Below are positions 28,465 to 38,078 of a stretch of DNA of 64,000 nt, piece by piece. Under the pieces are notes generated by a model, which saw only the letters and a program-made list of their open reading frames with translations, made no database searches and was not told the origin of the DNA. Position 1 is the stretch's first letter; each line of letters opens with the position of its first letter. The position numbers and the translations under genes were made by a program. This DNA comes from Candidatus Methylomirabilis lanthanidiphila (GTDB lineage: Bacteria > Methylomirabilota > Methylomirabilia > Methylomirabilales > Methylomirabilaceae). The stretch spans positions 62,001-126,000 of the forward strand of contig CABIKM010000011.1 in NCBI GenBank assembly GCA_902196205.1. The letters run 5' to 3'.

Positions 28465-29997
28465 TCAGGGGAAGTATCCATTGGCTTGGGGCGGCGCAAA
28501 ACGAGCAACCGCTTGACGGAGCGGTCCCACAAGTGATGAATTCCGGTTGACGAATAGTGCGCTCTTTGAATCTTCGTACAGCATCAACCAATCAGGCGTA
28601 AGTTTTAAGAGATTGTAGATGGGTTCGTGCTGCTTGACTAACGCCATATCCGTCCAGTGTTGCCTCAGTAACGCATCCCAATCGTTAACGCCAAAAATGA
28701 AATTCATGTATTGCCGATAAGTAGCGGTTGAGTAAATGGTTTCCCGTCTGCCATCCACCGCAACCTTAACTTGTGGACCAAGGTGCCAGATGACGTATTC
28801 ACCCCATTCGAATTGGGTGACGAGGTTGCCCGAAACGCCGCTTTGTTTTAATAGGGCCACAGCAGCAATGGGGAACGTATCTTCTACTGGCTGAATGCGA
28901 TGAGGATTTCGAGTCGATCCCAGTATGAGTAACGCGGCCGCAAGGGCAAGAGGCAAGCCGGCAATCCATATAGAGGAAGGAAGTGTGCTGTTCTTTTCCG
29001 GCAGTACCCTATTCCAGGCTCCTCCAGCGTATTCGCCGGTCAAGACAAGCGAAGCGACGGAGAAAAGTGGAAGATGCCGGACTGCCATCCAGGGCAGCAG
29101 TGCAGTTATTCCGAAAAGGATTACGAGTAGTGCCCTCCGCGGTTGTGGACTGAGGGCTATCCCGCCGAACGACACCATCAGAATTAGCAAGTACAGAAGG
29201 CCGTAGATGGAAACTAATTTAAGCGGTTGCCAATCGAGTATTTCAGGCCTGGGCACGGTAGCGGTCCGAAGCAAAAAGGTCAGCAGATCTATGCCATAGG
29301 GGTTCACCAACGTGGCGGCAATACTTATGAGAGTTGGAGGGATGATGTGCCTCCATGCCTGCCGGTGAACGGTAACGTGCAGCGCCGCCCAGAAGCATAG
29401 GATGCCCAGGCCGGCAAGGAACCCCCCGTGCAGGTTGGCCCACAATAACAGAATCGGGGGCGCGGCCCAAAGCCAGCGGTAGTCGCCGATATCAGCTTGT
29501 CGGACGATGAGAAGTATAAGCGCAAAGAAGAGGAAGGTGAATATCTGCGGCCGCACAGAGAAGAGAAACGGGACCAGAAGAGGGAACCCCATCAACAGGA
29601 GCAGGATCGTGGCTTGAATGTGTCTGAGCTGCAAGGCGCGAAGATGCCGGTAAAGGATAGCAATGGTGAGAAACCCGACTGTCATTTTTAGGAGGATCAG
29701 GCCGGGCGCGCGTCCCGCTGTCCAAGCCAGCGCAAACAGCACTTCTGTCAGCCATTCGTGATTGATCCAGCGCTGTCCGGTTGTCAGATAGGAATAGGGA
29801 TCAACTTGGGTAATTGTGCCTGTCTGTAAGATATCCAAGCCAAAACGAAGATGCCCCCATAAATCAGGATCGCTAATCGTTTTGGATAATATCAGCGTGA
29901 TAACACTGACATCCAGGATTACAGTTCCAACGCGCCACGCCGTATTTCTAGTAAAGGTCTGCCTGAGGTTGAGGCGAATAGTTTGGATTTGTTCCAT
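28465..29997 (-). CDS. Polytopic membrane protein, putative glycosyltransferase-like
   Basis: A 510 aa protein with about ten hydrophobic segments in the first 370 residues and a soluble C-terminal part (about 380-510). The N-terminal loop SDPDLWGHLRFGLDILQTG...DPYSYLTTGQRWINHEWL (conserved D-LWGHL and HEWL) resembles a widespread family of uncharacterised membrane proteins with a GT39/PMT-like layout. No function can be assigned. It follows a GT2 gene and a small protein downstream of the Tad operon, so a role in glycosylation of surface material is possible. It converges with trpBA. Confidence 0.7.
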   Translation of the reverse strand: MEQIQTIRLNLRQTFTRNTAWRVGTVILDVSVITLILSKTISDPDLWGHLRFGLDILQTGTITQVDPYSYLTTGQRWINHEWLTEVLFALAWTAGRAPGLILLKMTVGFLTIAILYRHLRALQLRHIQATILLLLMGFPLLVPFLFSVRPQIFTFLFFALILLIVRQADIGDYRWLWAAPPILLLWANLHGGFLAGLGILCFWAALHVTVHRQAWRHIIPPTLISIAATLVNPYGIDLLTFLLRTATVPRPEILDWQPLKLVSIYGLLYLLILMVSFGGIALSPQPRRALLVILFGITALLPWMAVRHLPLFSVASLVLTGEYAGGAWNRVLPEKNSTLPSSIWIAGLPLALAAALLILGSTRNPHRIQPVEDTFPIAAVALLKQSGVSGNLVTQFEWGEYVIWHLGPQVKVAVDGRRETIYSTATYRQYMNFIFGVNDWDALLRQHWTDMALVKQHEPIYNLLKLTPDWLMLYEDSKSALFVNRNSSLVGPLRQAVARFAPPQANGYFP

Positions 29998-30023
29998 GAA
30001 CCGTCTCCCGGTTCGGTGAGGTG

Positions 30024-30287
30024 TCAGTGAACTTCGTCAGTTGCCAGGACAACAAAACTCTTGCTGATGGTCATTGAATGCCCCTGCCATAAGAGATTCC
30101 CTCCATCCAGCGAGAAGATAGTCACCTCGGTTAAAGGTAAGAAGGGGCGATCTGGCTTGTTCAGGATGTCCGAGAACCTCCAGGAGTGGCCGGCCCCGGA
30201 GGGAATGATGGTTGTCCCAATAATGCGATACCTCTCCGTCCAGATCTCCACCTGGGTTTTCTGTCCAGTAGCCCATGCCTCAGCCAT
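30024..30287 (-). CDS. Small conserved protein of unknown function
   Basis: An 87 aa protein that I do not recognise with certainty. The start MAEAWATGQKTQVEIWTERY is preceded by a good GGAGAGGAA site, so a longer upstream frame (to 30380) is not preferred. The pattern of an ITE/WTERYRIIG strand, then RFSDILN and LTEVTIFSLDGG, resembles short beta-rich proteins of unknown function found in various phyla. It lies between the GT2 gene and the membrane protein, all on one strand. Confidence 0.55.
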   Translation of the reverse strand: MAEAWATGQKTQVEIWTERYRIIGTTIIPSGAGHSWRFSDILNKPDRPFLPLTEVTIFSLDGGNLLWQGHSMTISKSFVVLATDEVH

Positions 30288-30376
30288 TTCCTCTCCACTC
30301 CTATCATACGTTGATACGGATCCGGCTCGCCGCGACACTGGCGGCGGTCTCGGCAACAAAAGATCGCGGATGATCG

Positions 30377-31066
30377 TCACCGAAAGACATTGTATTTAAT
30401 TATGCAGAGAATGGCGCGCATGCCATCGCGCCATCCGATTTTCTTTCCTTCGGCATAGGTGCGTCCGAAATAGGAAATCCCCACCTCATAGATGCGACAG
30501 CCCCTTTTCGCAACCTTGGCCGTGATCTCGGGTTCGAACCCAAAGCGATTTTCTTCGATCTCGATGGCTTGGATAATTTCACGCCGGAACGCTTTGTAGC
30601 ACGTTTCTACATCCGTCAGATTGAGGTTGGTAAACATATTGGAAAGAAATGTCAAAAAGCCATTCCCGAGACTATGCCAGAAATACAACACGCGGTGAGG
30701 TCGTCCTCCCATGAAGCGAGATCCAAAGACCACATCCGCCTTCCCGGCGAGGATCGGCGCGATAATAGACGAGTATTCATTCGGGTCGTACTCAAGATCG
30801 GCATCCTGAACGATGACGATATCACCCGTGGCAGCCTTGAAACCCGTGCGCAACGCGGCGCCCTTACCCTGATTCCTTTCGTGATAAATCACTCGCGCTA
30901 TTCCGGACTCAATCTTGTCGCGCAGCAGTTCACGCGTGCCGTCAACCGAGCAGTCGTCTACAATGATGATTTCCTTGTTTGGATAAGAAGAAAGTAAAAC
31001 AGCGTCGACGATGGCCTCAATGGTCGCCAGTTCATTGTAGCAAGGGATCACAACGGTTAATTTCAT
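30377..31066 (-). CDS. Family 2 glycosyltransferase (DPM1-like)
   Basis: A 229 aa GT2 enzyme: [16 protein letters not shown], the first Asp motif [24 protein letters not shown], the DXD-like QDADLEYDP, and GSRFMGG. There are no long C-terminal membrane helices, so it is a soluble or peripheral enzyme like dolichyl/polyprenyl-phosphate mannose or glucose synthases. Its product could feed the membrane glycosyltransferase-like protein two genes downstream. It lies 165 bp after tadC on the same strand and might glycosylate the pilus, which is inference from position only. Confidence 0.85.
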   Translation of the reverse strand: MKLTVVIPCYNELATIEAIVDAVLLSSYPNKEIIIVDDCSVDGTRELLRDKIESGIARVIYHERNQGKGAALRTGFKAATGDIVIVQDADLEYDPNEYSSIIAPILAGKADVVFGSRFMGGRPHRVLYFWHSLGNGFLTFLSNMFTNLNLTDVETCYKAFRREIIQAIEIEENRFGFEPEITAKVAKRGCRIYEVGISYFGRTYAEGKKIGWRDGMRAILCIIKYNVFR

Positions 31067-31231
31067 ACCTTAGAAGAATCCCTGGGTGCATGTCGACCTG
31101 CGCCCTGGTACTCAGGATCCCGGGTGAGGTGAGTGTCCTCTACCAGGGACCGGATGATCCCGCCGCGCAGGAAGCCGGACTACGGGACCAGAGAATGAGG
31201 AGGGCGCGTCGTGGCATCCGTCATCGCCAAT

Positions 31232-32182
31232 TCATCCCTTATGCATCGCCGCGAGAGCCTTCATGATCAGGATCCACGAAGGCCCAAGGACGACTAACAG
31301 TGTGGCCGGAAAGATCAGCAGCACTAAAGGAAACACCATCTTTACCGGGATCTTTGCCGCCCGCTCCTCAGCCCGTTGACGCCGTTTGGTTCTGAAGCTG
31401 TCGGCATGGACGCGCAGGGCACGGCCGATCGCCGTCCCCATCCGCTCCGCCTGAAGCAACACCACGACAAGAGAGGCCATCTCTGCCAGTCCTACGCGAT
31501 GCTTCATCGCCGTAAGAGCCTCGGCTCGGGCTCTTCCCGCCCTCACCTCCTGGCTGACGATTTGAAACTCCTCGCTGAGCGCCTGTTTGGTGAACTGCTG
31601 TTCCTGCGCCAGCCGGTAGATCGTGGCATCAAGGCCCAGGCCTGCCTCGACACACACCACCATAAGATCGAGGGCGTTGGGCAACGCATTCGAGATCTCC
31701 TCCTGTCTCCACTTGATCCGCTGCAGCAGCCACACGTGCGGCACGAAGAGACCCGCCGCGATAAGGGCCATGATGGCGGCTAATTCCCGCGCCAAGGTCC
31801 ACCCCTTGAGATACGGAGCGATGAGAAGAAACAGGCCGGGCAACAGCACGGCGAGCAACACTCGAACCCCTTGAAACGCCAACACGGCATTCGCGCGTCT
31901 GTACCCCGCCTGCATCAGGAGCGTACGCCGTTTCGATTGGGCCTTCGCATCACCGCCCGGTACCGTACGCCCGACACGCTGGGCGACGTCCTGGACCCAC
32001 ACGCCAACAGGGCTGTGACGTCTACGGAGCGTCGATTCAACGGGTTCTGTCTTTCTGGCGGCAGCGGCAAATTGTCGGACCCTAACGACAAGAGGATCCA
32101 GAGTAGGGGTGAGTAAGGTAAGGAGGGCGACGACACCTAAGGCGGTTCCAACGAATGCCAAAGCGACAGCGAGCGCAATCAT
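31232..32182 (-). CDS. tadC: Tad pilus inner-membrane platform protein TadC
   Basis: 316 aa member of the type II/IV secretion F family (GspF-like). Hydrophobic helices occur at the N-terminus, around residues 110-155 and at the C-terminus (FPLVLLIFPATLLVVLGPSWI). The GspF-like core is ALPNALDLMVVCVEAGLGLD and ALTAMKHRVGLAEMASLVVVL. With TadB it forms the membrane platform on which the CpaF/TadA ATPase drives Flp pilus assembly. It follows tadB by 16 bp. Confidence 0.88.
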   Translation of the reverse strand: MIALAVALAFVGTALGVVALLTLLTPTLDPLVVRVRQFAAAARKTEPVESTLRRRHSPVGVWVQDVAQRVGRTVPGGDAKAQSKRRTLLMQAGYRRANAVLAFQGVRVLLAVLLPGLFLLIAPYLKGWTLARELAAIMALIAAGLFVPHVWLLQRIKWRQEEISNALPNALDLMVVCVEAGLGLDATIYRLAQEQQFTKQALSEEFQIVSQEVRAGRARAEALTAMKHRVGLAEMASLVVVLLQAERMGTAIGRALRVHADSFRTKRRQRAEERAAKIPVKMVFPLVLLIFPATLLVVLGPSWILIMKALAAMHKG

Positions 32183-32198
32183 GCCGGCTCAGGACCTC

Positions 32199-33149
32199 TC
32201 AGATTTTAATGGTAATAATCCGTTTCATGACGTAGTACCCCATGAGCTGCATCGCGATCGCAGTAACCACCAGTTTTCTTCCAAACTCATCTTTGAACAA
32301 CACCATGATCAGATCCGGTTTCAGGAAATAGACTATCCCGCCAATGGCAAGCGGAAGGACGCCGACGATTTTGGCCCCCAGGCGGTTTTGGGCGGAGAGG
32401 GCCTGGACCTGGCCGAGCAGCTTGTACCGCTCGCGAATCGTCTGGCTCGCGGTTTCGAGGATCTCTACCAGGTTGCCTCCCACCTCTCGCTGAATCAGCA
32501 GCGCCGTCGAAAGCAGATTGAAGTCCAGGCATTCGACACGGTCTGCGTGCGCCTGGAGGGCCTCTCGGATGCTGCGCCCAAGGCGGAGCTCTTCAAAGGT
32601 CATCCGGAACTCTTTCGCAGTCGGCTCGGGCATCTCCCGGGCCACGGTGTGAATCCCCTGCATGAAGGACTGGCCAGCCTGGAGCGACCGGGACAGCACG
32701 TCGAGGGCATCCGGCAACTGTTTCGCATACAAGTCGAGTCGGAGCCGCCTTTGACGCCGTATGTACAATAACGGGAGGCTGCCGAACGCGCCCGCCCCAA
32801 GGATCGGCCATAACCAGGACGAGGTCAGACGCCAGACAAGCCAGCTCGCGATGACAGCCAGAAGCAGGACCAGACCGACAACTGCACCGACTCGCTGTGA
32901 GAGATCTGCCTGGTCGAGGTACTTGCCGAGCCGGCGGGCAAGCGGCATCCGGCTCAAGACGCGCTGAAGTCGTGGGAGGCTGCTCACGGTGTTATCGCGA
33001 AACACGGGGATGGGCATAACGCTCCTGGTGGCGAGTCGGCTTCGCAGGAGGCGCATCGGCGCTCGCAGGGAGCCCTCCCCCAGAGAGAGCAGGGCCAGCG
33101 CCAGCAAAAAGGCAGCCATAAAGGCCAGCACAACGGCGAATGCCACCAT
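32199..33149 (-). CDS. tadB: Tad pilus inner-membrane platform protein TadB
   Basis: 316 aa F-family protein, with an N-terminal membrane helix, a pair near residues 110-140, the core QLPDALDVLSRSLQAGQSFMQ and TALLIQREVGGNLVEILE, and C-terminal helices (VLPLAIGGIVYFL). It is a paralogue partner of TadC. It starts 3 bp after cpaF stops, so the three genes are probably translated together. Confidence 0.9.
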   Translation of the reverse strand: MVAFAVVLAFMAAFLLALALLSLGEGSLRAPMRLLRSRLATRSVMPIPVFRDNTVSSLPRLQRVLSRMPLARRLGKYLDQADLSQRVGAVVGLVLLLAVIASWLVWRLTSSWLWPILGAGAFGSLPLLYIRRQRRLRLDLYAKQLPDALDVLSRSLQAGQSFMQGIHTVAREMPEPTAKEFRMTFEELRLGRSIREALQAHADRVECLDFNLLSTALLIQREVGGNLVEILETASQTIRERYKLLGQVQALSAQNRLGAKIVGVLPLAIGGIVYFLKPDLIMVLFKDEFGRKLVVTAIAMQLMGYYVMKRIITIKI

Positions 33150-33152
33150 TGC

Positions 33153-34532
33153 CTACGCCTCAGACCACTCTTCGAACAGTCCGGTCGGCAGCAGGATGCC
33201 GGCATGCTTGAGCCGCTCGGTGAACTTCGGCCGGATTCCGGTCGCCTTGTGTCGACCGAGCACGACCCCTTGCTCGTTGACGCCTTGCTTCTCAAAGGCA
33301 AAGATGTCCTGGGTCGTAATGACGTTGCCTTCCATCCCGACGATCTCAGACACGCTAATCACTTTCCGGCTCCCATCGCTTAAACGGGAAAGCTGGATAA
33401 TCAGATCCAGAGCCGAACAGATCCACCCGCGCAACGCGCGCTCGGGAATGCTGAGTCCCGCCATCAGCACCATCGTCTCCAACCTGGTCAGTGCGTCGCG
33501 CGCCGTATTCGCGTGGATGGTGGTCAGCGATCCATCGTGGCCTGTGTTCATCGCCTGAAGCATGTCGAGCACCTCGCTGCTTCGAACCTCGCCGACGACA
33601 ATCCGGTCCGGACGCATCCGGAGGGCGTTCCGTACCAGGTCGCGCTGAGTGACGACACCCGTCCCCTCGATACTGGCCGGCCGTGTCTCCAGGCGAACGA
33701 CATGGTCCTGGTGAAGCTGCAGCTCCGCCGAATCCTCTATGGTGATAATGCGTTCAGTCGCCGGGATGGAACCCGACAGGACATTCAAAAAGGTCGTTTT
33801 CCCACTCCCTGTGCCGCCGGAGATCAGGACGTTCAACCGTGCGCGCACGGCGCCCATCAGCACCTCAGCCATCTCCGGCGTCAGGGTGTGGAAGCCGAGA
33901 AGGTCCTTCATCTGGAGGGGATCCGCGCCAAATCGGCGAATCGACAGAACGGGACCGGTCAATGATACAGGGGGGATGATGGCGTTGACACGCGAGCCGT
34001 CAACCAGACGAGCGTCAACCATTGGAGAGGATTCGTCCACTCGCCGCCCTACCTGTGAGACGATCCGATCAATAATCTGCATCAGGTGAGCATTATCTTT
34101 GAATACGACCTCGGTCGGCTCCAGTTTTCCAAAACGTTCAACGTAGACCTGATGCGGGCCATTGACGAGGATGTCTGAGATCTGCGGGTCGTGCAGCATC
34201 GGCTCAAGCGGCCCAAGTCCCAGCGTCTCGTGCAGTACCTCGACAACGAGCCGATCTCGCTCCGATCGATTCAACGGCATGCTCTCGGCCTGAACGAGCG
34301 CCTCGACCGCGCGACCGATTTCGGCCTCCAACGCCTCCTGGGGGATGCGCGCGAGGTTCGAGAGATCAAGACGATCGAGCAGCCGGCGATGAATACGCGA
34401 TTTCAGCTCCTGATAGGCGTTGCGGGTCGGCCGACTATCAGGTTCGATGATCACCGGTGCAGGATCTGAAACGTTTTCATCCTTCCGAGGAACCGGACCG
34501 AACGCCCTATTCAGGCGATCACTCAGCGCCAT
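33153..34532 (-). CDS. cpaF: Tad pilus assembly ATPase CpaF/TadA
   Basis: 459 aa secretion ATPase of the VirB11/GspE class that powers Flp pilus assembly. The N-terminal region (about 1-170) precedes the motor domain with [18 protein letters not shown] (Walker A), Asp box [20 protein letters not shown], Walker [18 protein letters not shown] and the His box [16 protein letters not shown]. The length and all motifs match active family members. It is upstream of tadB/tadC in the operon. Confidence 0.94.
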   Translation of the reverse strand: MALSDRLNRAFGPVPRKDENVSDPAPVIIEPDSRPTRNAYQELKSRIHRRLLDRLDLSNLARIPQEALEAEIGRAVEALVQAESMPLNRSERDRLVVEVLHETLGLGPLEPMLHDPQISDILVNGPHQVYVERFGKLEPTEVVFKDNAHLMQIIDRIVSQVGRRVDESSPMVDARLVDGSRVNAIIPPVSLTGPVLSIRRFGADPLQMKDLLGFHTLTPEMAEVLMGAVRARLNVLISGGTGSGKTTFLNVLSGSIPATERIITIEDSAELQLHQDHVVRLETRPASIEGTGVVTQRDLVRNALRMRPDRIVVGEVRSSEVLDMLQAMNTGHDGSLTTIHANTARDALTRLETMVLMAGLSIPERALRGWICSALDLIIQLSRLSDGSRKVISVSEIVGMEGNVITTQDIFAFEKQGVNEQGVVLGRHKATGIRPKFTERLKHAGILLPTGLFEEWSEA

Positions 34533-34553
34533 TGCGATCCTCCACGGCGCGCA

Positions 34554-34883
34554 TCACTCCGGATTCGCCCGAAGCCGTTGGGGCGTGATGATGTACGGCC
34601 CGCTGCATGCCGCCGTGATGGCCTCCGACGCATCTCTCGCGACGGGCTTGCTCCCGAAGGTCAGCAGATACGCGAGCCCCGATATTACATTCGTTGTCGT
34701 GCACAACGCCAGCCTCAACGGCACGTTCACAACGGTGAGCAGTGTGCTGGCCACCGCGTAGTCGAGCTGGAGCCCAAGCGACTCCTTTGGCTCCTCAGCC
34801 GAGGCAACAGGGGAGCCGAATGGGCTGAGCACAAACACGATCAGGAACACGGCGATTGCGTAACATGTTCGGCGCCCTACCAT
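34554..34883 (-). CDS. Small exported protein in the Tad operon
   Basis: 109 aa, beginning MVGRRTCYAIAVFLIVFVLS with a clear signal peptide or anchor ending near VASAEE. The rest holds a hydrophobic stretch (VVNVPLRLALCTTTNVISGL) and a conserved-looking CSGPYIITPQRLR tail. I know no function for it. The start follows a GGGGGAGGAGGG site and lies within 2 bp of the cpaE stop, so it is translated as part of the pilus operon. Confidence 0.7.
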   Translation of the reverse strand: MVGRRTCYAIAVFLIVFVLSPFGSPVASAEEPKESLGLQLDYAVASTLLTVVNVPLRLALCTTTNVISGLAYLLTFGSKPVARDASEAITAACSGPYIITPQRLRANPE

Positions 34884-34884
34884 G

Positions 34885-36141
34885 TTAGCCCTCCTCCCCC
34901 TGACTTTGAGGGATGCTGAATGGTTTCCTGCGAAACAGGTTGAACAGGCCCCTCGATGGCGCGGCCACTGAGCCTTTCCGTTTTTCCATGTGTGGCGGGA
35001 AAGGAACCGAGCGTTCTCTTCGATCCAGTCGCGCTGCCAATGTCGAAAAGTGAGCGGCCAGGGACGAGTTCGTGCCGCCAAGGGCAAGCGGCTCGCCGGC
35101 GATCAGAGACGTCGTCACGGCTTTCTCCTCAGGGAATGTCCAGAAAACCGGACGCTTGAGAATCTCCTGAGCCGTCTTTTCCGCGTTCCCGGGCGGCGAT
35201 GGGCAACGATTCAGCAGGAGTTTGACCTTTTCAGGATCATAGGCGAGACGGTCAAAGAGGTCCAGGCAGCGCTGAGTGTGATAGAGGCTCGAGAGATCCG
35301 GAGCCGCGACCAGCAGCAGCGCGTCGGCGACATCCAGGGCAGCGAGGGTCCGTTCATCATACGTGGGGGAGGTATCCACGACGACATAGGCAAAACTCGC
35401 CTTCAAGAGCGAAAGCAGTTGGCTGATCCGAAGCGGCTGGATAGGATCGGCCTCTTCGATCCGCTGTGGCGCCGCGAGAAGCGACACGCCTGACGGGTGG
35501 TCACACAACAAGCTCTTCAAAAAGAGGGCATCGACCCGATCCATGTTCATCGCGGCATCATGAATGGAGTAGGCCGGCTTGAGGTTGAAGAGCAGGTTCA
35601 AGTCGCCGGCCTGCAGGTCAAGGTCCACGGCCGCCACCGGCTGTCCAAACGACTTAGCGAGCGCCACAGCCAGATTGAGCGCAATGAGGGTGGTCCCCCG
35701 GCCTCCCTTGCAGCCGAACAGCGTGATGATCTTTCCCTTTTCGGCGGGATCGGCAGTTACCAGAGCCCGCTGGCGAGCGATGCGCTGGACGGCGGTCAGG
35801 AGATCCTTCTGACTCACCGGCCTGACGAGAAATTCCTGGGCGCCGGCCCGCACGGCTTGCAGGATCGTGTCCGTTCGCTGACCGTCGGACGTCACGAAGA
35901 TCGCGCTGTGCGGCGAGACGACGACAAGCCGTTCGATAACAGCGAGCCCGGGATCCGGGGGATTGCCGAGATCGAGGATGACGATCGACGGCTTCAGTTG
36001 GTTGACCAGATGATAACCGGTCTCAAAGTCGGCCGCCTCCGCCTCTACCTTCACATGTTCATAGTCTTTGAGCAGCTCCCGCAGCGCCTGGCGGCGCATC
36101 GGATCGCTGTCGATCATGAGCAACGACAGGGGTTCCGACAT
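34885..36141 (-). CDS. cpaE: Tad pilus assembly protein CpaE/TadZ (REC-ParA-like)
   Basis: 418 aa with an N-terminal receiver-like domain (residues 1-130, SLLMIDSDPMRRQALRELL, IVILDLG) and a MinD/ParA-like ATPase domain (FGCKGGRGTTLIALNLAVAL, a deviant Walker A; AAVDLDLQAGDLNLLFNL; VVVDTSPTYDE). CpaE/TadZ proteins mark the pole and recruit the Tad machine. The Lys-Gly-Gly-Arg-Gly-Thr-Thr loop keeps the deviant Walker lysine. The C-terminal 50 residues are basic and low-complexity. Confidence 0.9.
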   Translation of the reverse strand: MSEPLSLLMIDSDPMRRQALRELLKDYEHVKVEAEAADFETGYHLVNQLKPSIVILDLGNPPDPGLAVIERLVVVSPHSAIFVTSDGQRTDTILQAVRAGAQEFLVRPVSQKDLLTAVQRIARQRALVTADPAEKGKIITLFGCKGGRGTTLIALNLAVALAKSFGQPVAAVDLDLQAGDLNLLFNLKPAYSIHDAAMNMDRVDALFLKSLLCDHPSGVSLLAAPQRIEEADPIQPLRISQLLSLLKASFAYVVVDTSPTYDERTLAALDVADALLLVAAPDLSSLYHTQRCLDLFDRLAYDPEKVKLLLNRCPSPPGNAEKTAQEILKRPVFWTFPEEKAVTTSLIAGEPLALGGTNSSLAAHFSTLAARLDRRERSVPFPPHMEKRKGSVAAPSRGLFNLFRRKPFSIPQSQGEEG

Positions 36142-36156
36142 CGGTCGATCCTCCGA

Positions 36157-37305
36157 CTATTTCACCAATTGGACAGTTTGAAGGCCCGCGCACCCAGGAT
36201 CGGGTGCGCCTCCGAAAGCGGCGACTTGCGTAAAGCGTCCGATGACATCCTTACCCTGAATGTGGTCGAGGAAGAAGCCGCCAACCTTGATGACTGTGAC
36301 GTAATTACGTCCCGGATCCACAGGCAGCCGCGGATCAAAGAACGCGATTCGGATCAGCCTTGGACTGTTGATGCCTTTCGGCGAGTTCGCGCAGTTGCAG
36401 CTTGAATCCCAAAAGGCCGTCGGGTCCTGATCGATAAGAGCCTGCACGCCTTGCTGTGTCGGTCCCACTTTCGCCCCAGGTTCATCCTGCAGTTGATCGC
36501 CGACAGCCACAAAGCTATCAGGTCCGCAAGTGTCGATGTTTTCCCGGTACTGATCGCCGCCGGTAACTGGGGTTCCCCGGTTAAGAGGCGGGAAATCGAC
36601 AGGATTGTAAAAGCTAGGCGTGAGTTTCGCTTCACCGATCTTGAGGGTGACCTCGAGGCCGTTATCGCGGGGGTACTGGTAGCCGGTGGTAACAGGATCG
36701 TACAGGTCAATCCCATCATCGAATTCTCCGTTTCCATTCGTATCAACCCACTTGTCCGTGACCACCCAAGGCTTAAAGCAATTGCCGCTGCAGGCGTTCA
36801 CGCGTCGGGCAGTGGCGGCAGCCCCTACATTCGCAGCGTCCGAACCCGAATGATCCGCCGTGGCCTTTCCCAGCCCAAAGAGCTGCAAAACCGGCATGAG
36901 GAACAGCGGCATGGGGTTGCCGTGAGCAACATCGCGGTGGGTTTTGCAGGTGACTTGATCAGGGTTCGCGCTGTCTGCGGCGCACTCGCCGATGGTCCCC
37001 CCGTTGCTGTTACAGGTAAAGGCGTCAATCTGGGGGTCCGTCAAAAATTGCCCGATGATCGGGGTCTTTTTGGCGAGCGCTTTAGCGTCTGTCTTCGCTT
37101 GCGTCGGGATCGGGGCGACAAGCAGGCTGTAGGCTCCGGCGATCGCGCCGGCATCCGCAGCCGTCTGGGCTTGGTGCCGGGCGACGTAGAGGTAGGGGAT
37201 ATCGGTTGCCAGGGCTGTGAACGCAATCAGAACAGCGAGCATGACTATGGTCCATACCAGGATTGAGCCTTTCTCTGGACTCGGTAGTCGTTTCATTGTC
37301 TTCAT
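36157..37305 (-). CDS. tadG: TadG-like minor pilin/pseudopilin
   Basis: 382 aa. An N-terminal GSILVWTIVMLAVLIAFTAL helix and the following DIPYLYVARHQAQTAADAGAIAGA are the signature of TadE/G-like Flp-assembly proteins. The rest is a secreted domain with several cysteines (CNSNGG, CAADSAN, CSGNC, CGPDS, CNCANS), probably disulfide-bonded. Such proteins are thought to sit in the membrane or the pilus as minor components. The ATG overlaps the stop of the upstream gene by 4 bp. Confidence 0.83.
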   Translation of the reverse strand: MKTMKRLPSPEKGSILVWTIVMLAVLIAFTALATDIPYLYVARHQAQTAADAGAIAGAYSLLVAPIPTQAKTDAKALAKKTPIIGQFLTDPQIDAFTCNSNGGTIGECAADSANPDQVTCKTHRDVAHGNPMPLFLMPVLQLFGLGKATADHSGSDAANVGAAATARRVNACSGNCFKPWVVTDKWVDTNGNGEFDDGIDLYDPVTTGYQYPRDNGLEVTLKIGEAKLTPSFYNPVDFPPLNRGTPVTGGDQYRENIDTCGPDSFVAVGDQLQDEPGAKVGPTQQGVQALIDQDPTAFWDSSCNCANSPKGINSPRLIRIAFFDPRLPVDPGRNYVTVIKVGGFFLDHIQGKDVIGRFTQVAAFGGAPDPGCAGLQTVQLVK

Positions 37306-37880
37306 CTCTGACTTCCCGTCTGTGCGCCGGAGCCTTCGTCCGTAGCAGGCTCCTTCAACAGGAGTTTTTGGCGCTTTTCCCGTGTCAACTGGACGTCGTC
37401 GCTCGCCAGTCCCGGCACGTGGCGGCGCGCGTGTCGACTAAGGGTCTGCGCATTTTCAAGGGCCGTGATGGCCCCATGATACCTTTCAGCGGGATACGGA
37501 GTTCGTACCCCTAAGAACTGGGTGACGACCTCCTGAAATTGCGATTCGGCGGACTGGAACGCTACCGCGTCGAACTCATTGTAGCCGAGCCAGAGGACAG
37601 CCCGGGACTGCTCAAGCTCCGTCCAGGCGCTATTCAGCCGCGATGAAAGGAGCGCGGCCAATACTGAGTCGGTTCGGCCCTCAATCTCATTGATCGACCG
37701 CAACGCTTCCCGTACATCCCGTTCGAGGGCGGGCGGGTGGCGGAACGCTTGGCTCTCCCACGTTCCCAGGATAGTGCGCCGGAGCTGTTCGTTGGCGGGG
37801 GCGTAAGGTTCAAGACCGCCGCCGTGAGCGGTGGCGCAAAAGGGAATGGTCAAGGCTGCGAGCAGCAGCCCCGCCGTCAT
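37302..37880 (-). CDS. Exported helical protein in the Tad operon (TPR-like?)
   Basis: 192 aa, starting MTAGLLLAALTIPFCATAHG with a probable signal peptide. The remainder is predicted helical by eye (ERDVREALRSINEIEGRTD, AAFQSAESQFQEVVTQFLG-type pattern) and could hold one or two TPR-like repeats. In other tad loci a TPR lipoprotein, TadD, is present, but I cannot equate them. The frame is open upstream through a palindromic repeat, which is not part of the gene. The stop overlaps the TadG-like start. Confidence 0.65.
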   Translation of the reverse strand: MTAGLLLAALTIPFCATAHGGGLEPYAPANEQLRRTILGTWESQAFRHPPALERDVREALRSINEIEGRTDSVLAALLSSRLNSAWTELEQSRAVLWLGYNEFDAVAFQSAESQFQEVVTQFLGVRTPYPAERYHGAITALENAQTLSRHARRHVPGLASDDVQLTREKRQKLLLKEPATDEGSGAQTGSQR

Positions 37881-37922
37881 TGCCCTGAAAGTCTCCCTCA
37901 CCCGTCCTGAAATCCCCGTTTC

Positions 37923-37968
37923 AAATCCCCCCCAGCCCCCCTTTTCAAAAAGGGGGTTGGGGGGATTT
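37923..37968. repeat. Palindromic AAATCCCCC...GGGGGATTT element, copy 2
   Basis: A 46-bp inverted repeat (arms AAATCCCCCCCAGCCCCCC and the matching GGGGGTTGGGGGGATTT around TTTTCAAAAA). It sits between cpaC and the next gene of the Tad operon, so it will form a hairpin in the operon mRNA. About 40 bp further a TTTCATGCCCAT-GGCGCGCCACCG motif follows, which also occurs beside copy 3 at 61168. Confidence 0.8.
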
Positions 37969-38078
37969 CTGCGGGGTCGGGGGATCCTGCTCAACGTCGC
38001 AACTTTCATGCCCATGGGCGCGCCACCGACTCATGCGGTATTGACTCATCTCGACGCGTGCGTGTACTCATCGGTTCC

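Noticed and set aside
30530-30545. GGGTTCGAACCC, similar to a tRNA T-arm
   Set aside because: It lies inside the conserved GT2 coding sequence ([10 protein letters not shown]), and no acceptor or anticodon arms surround it.
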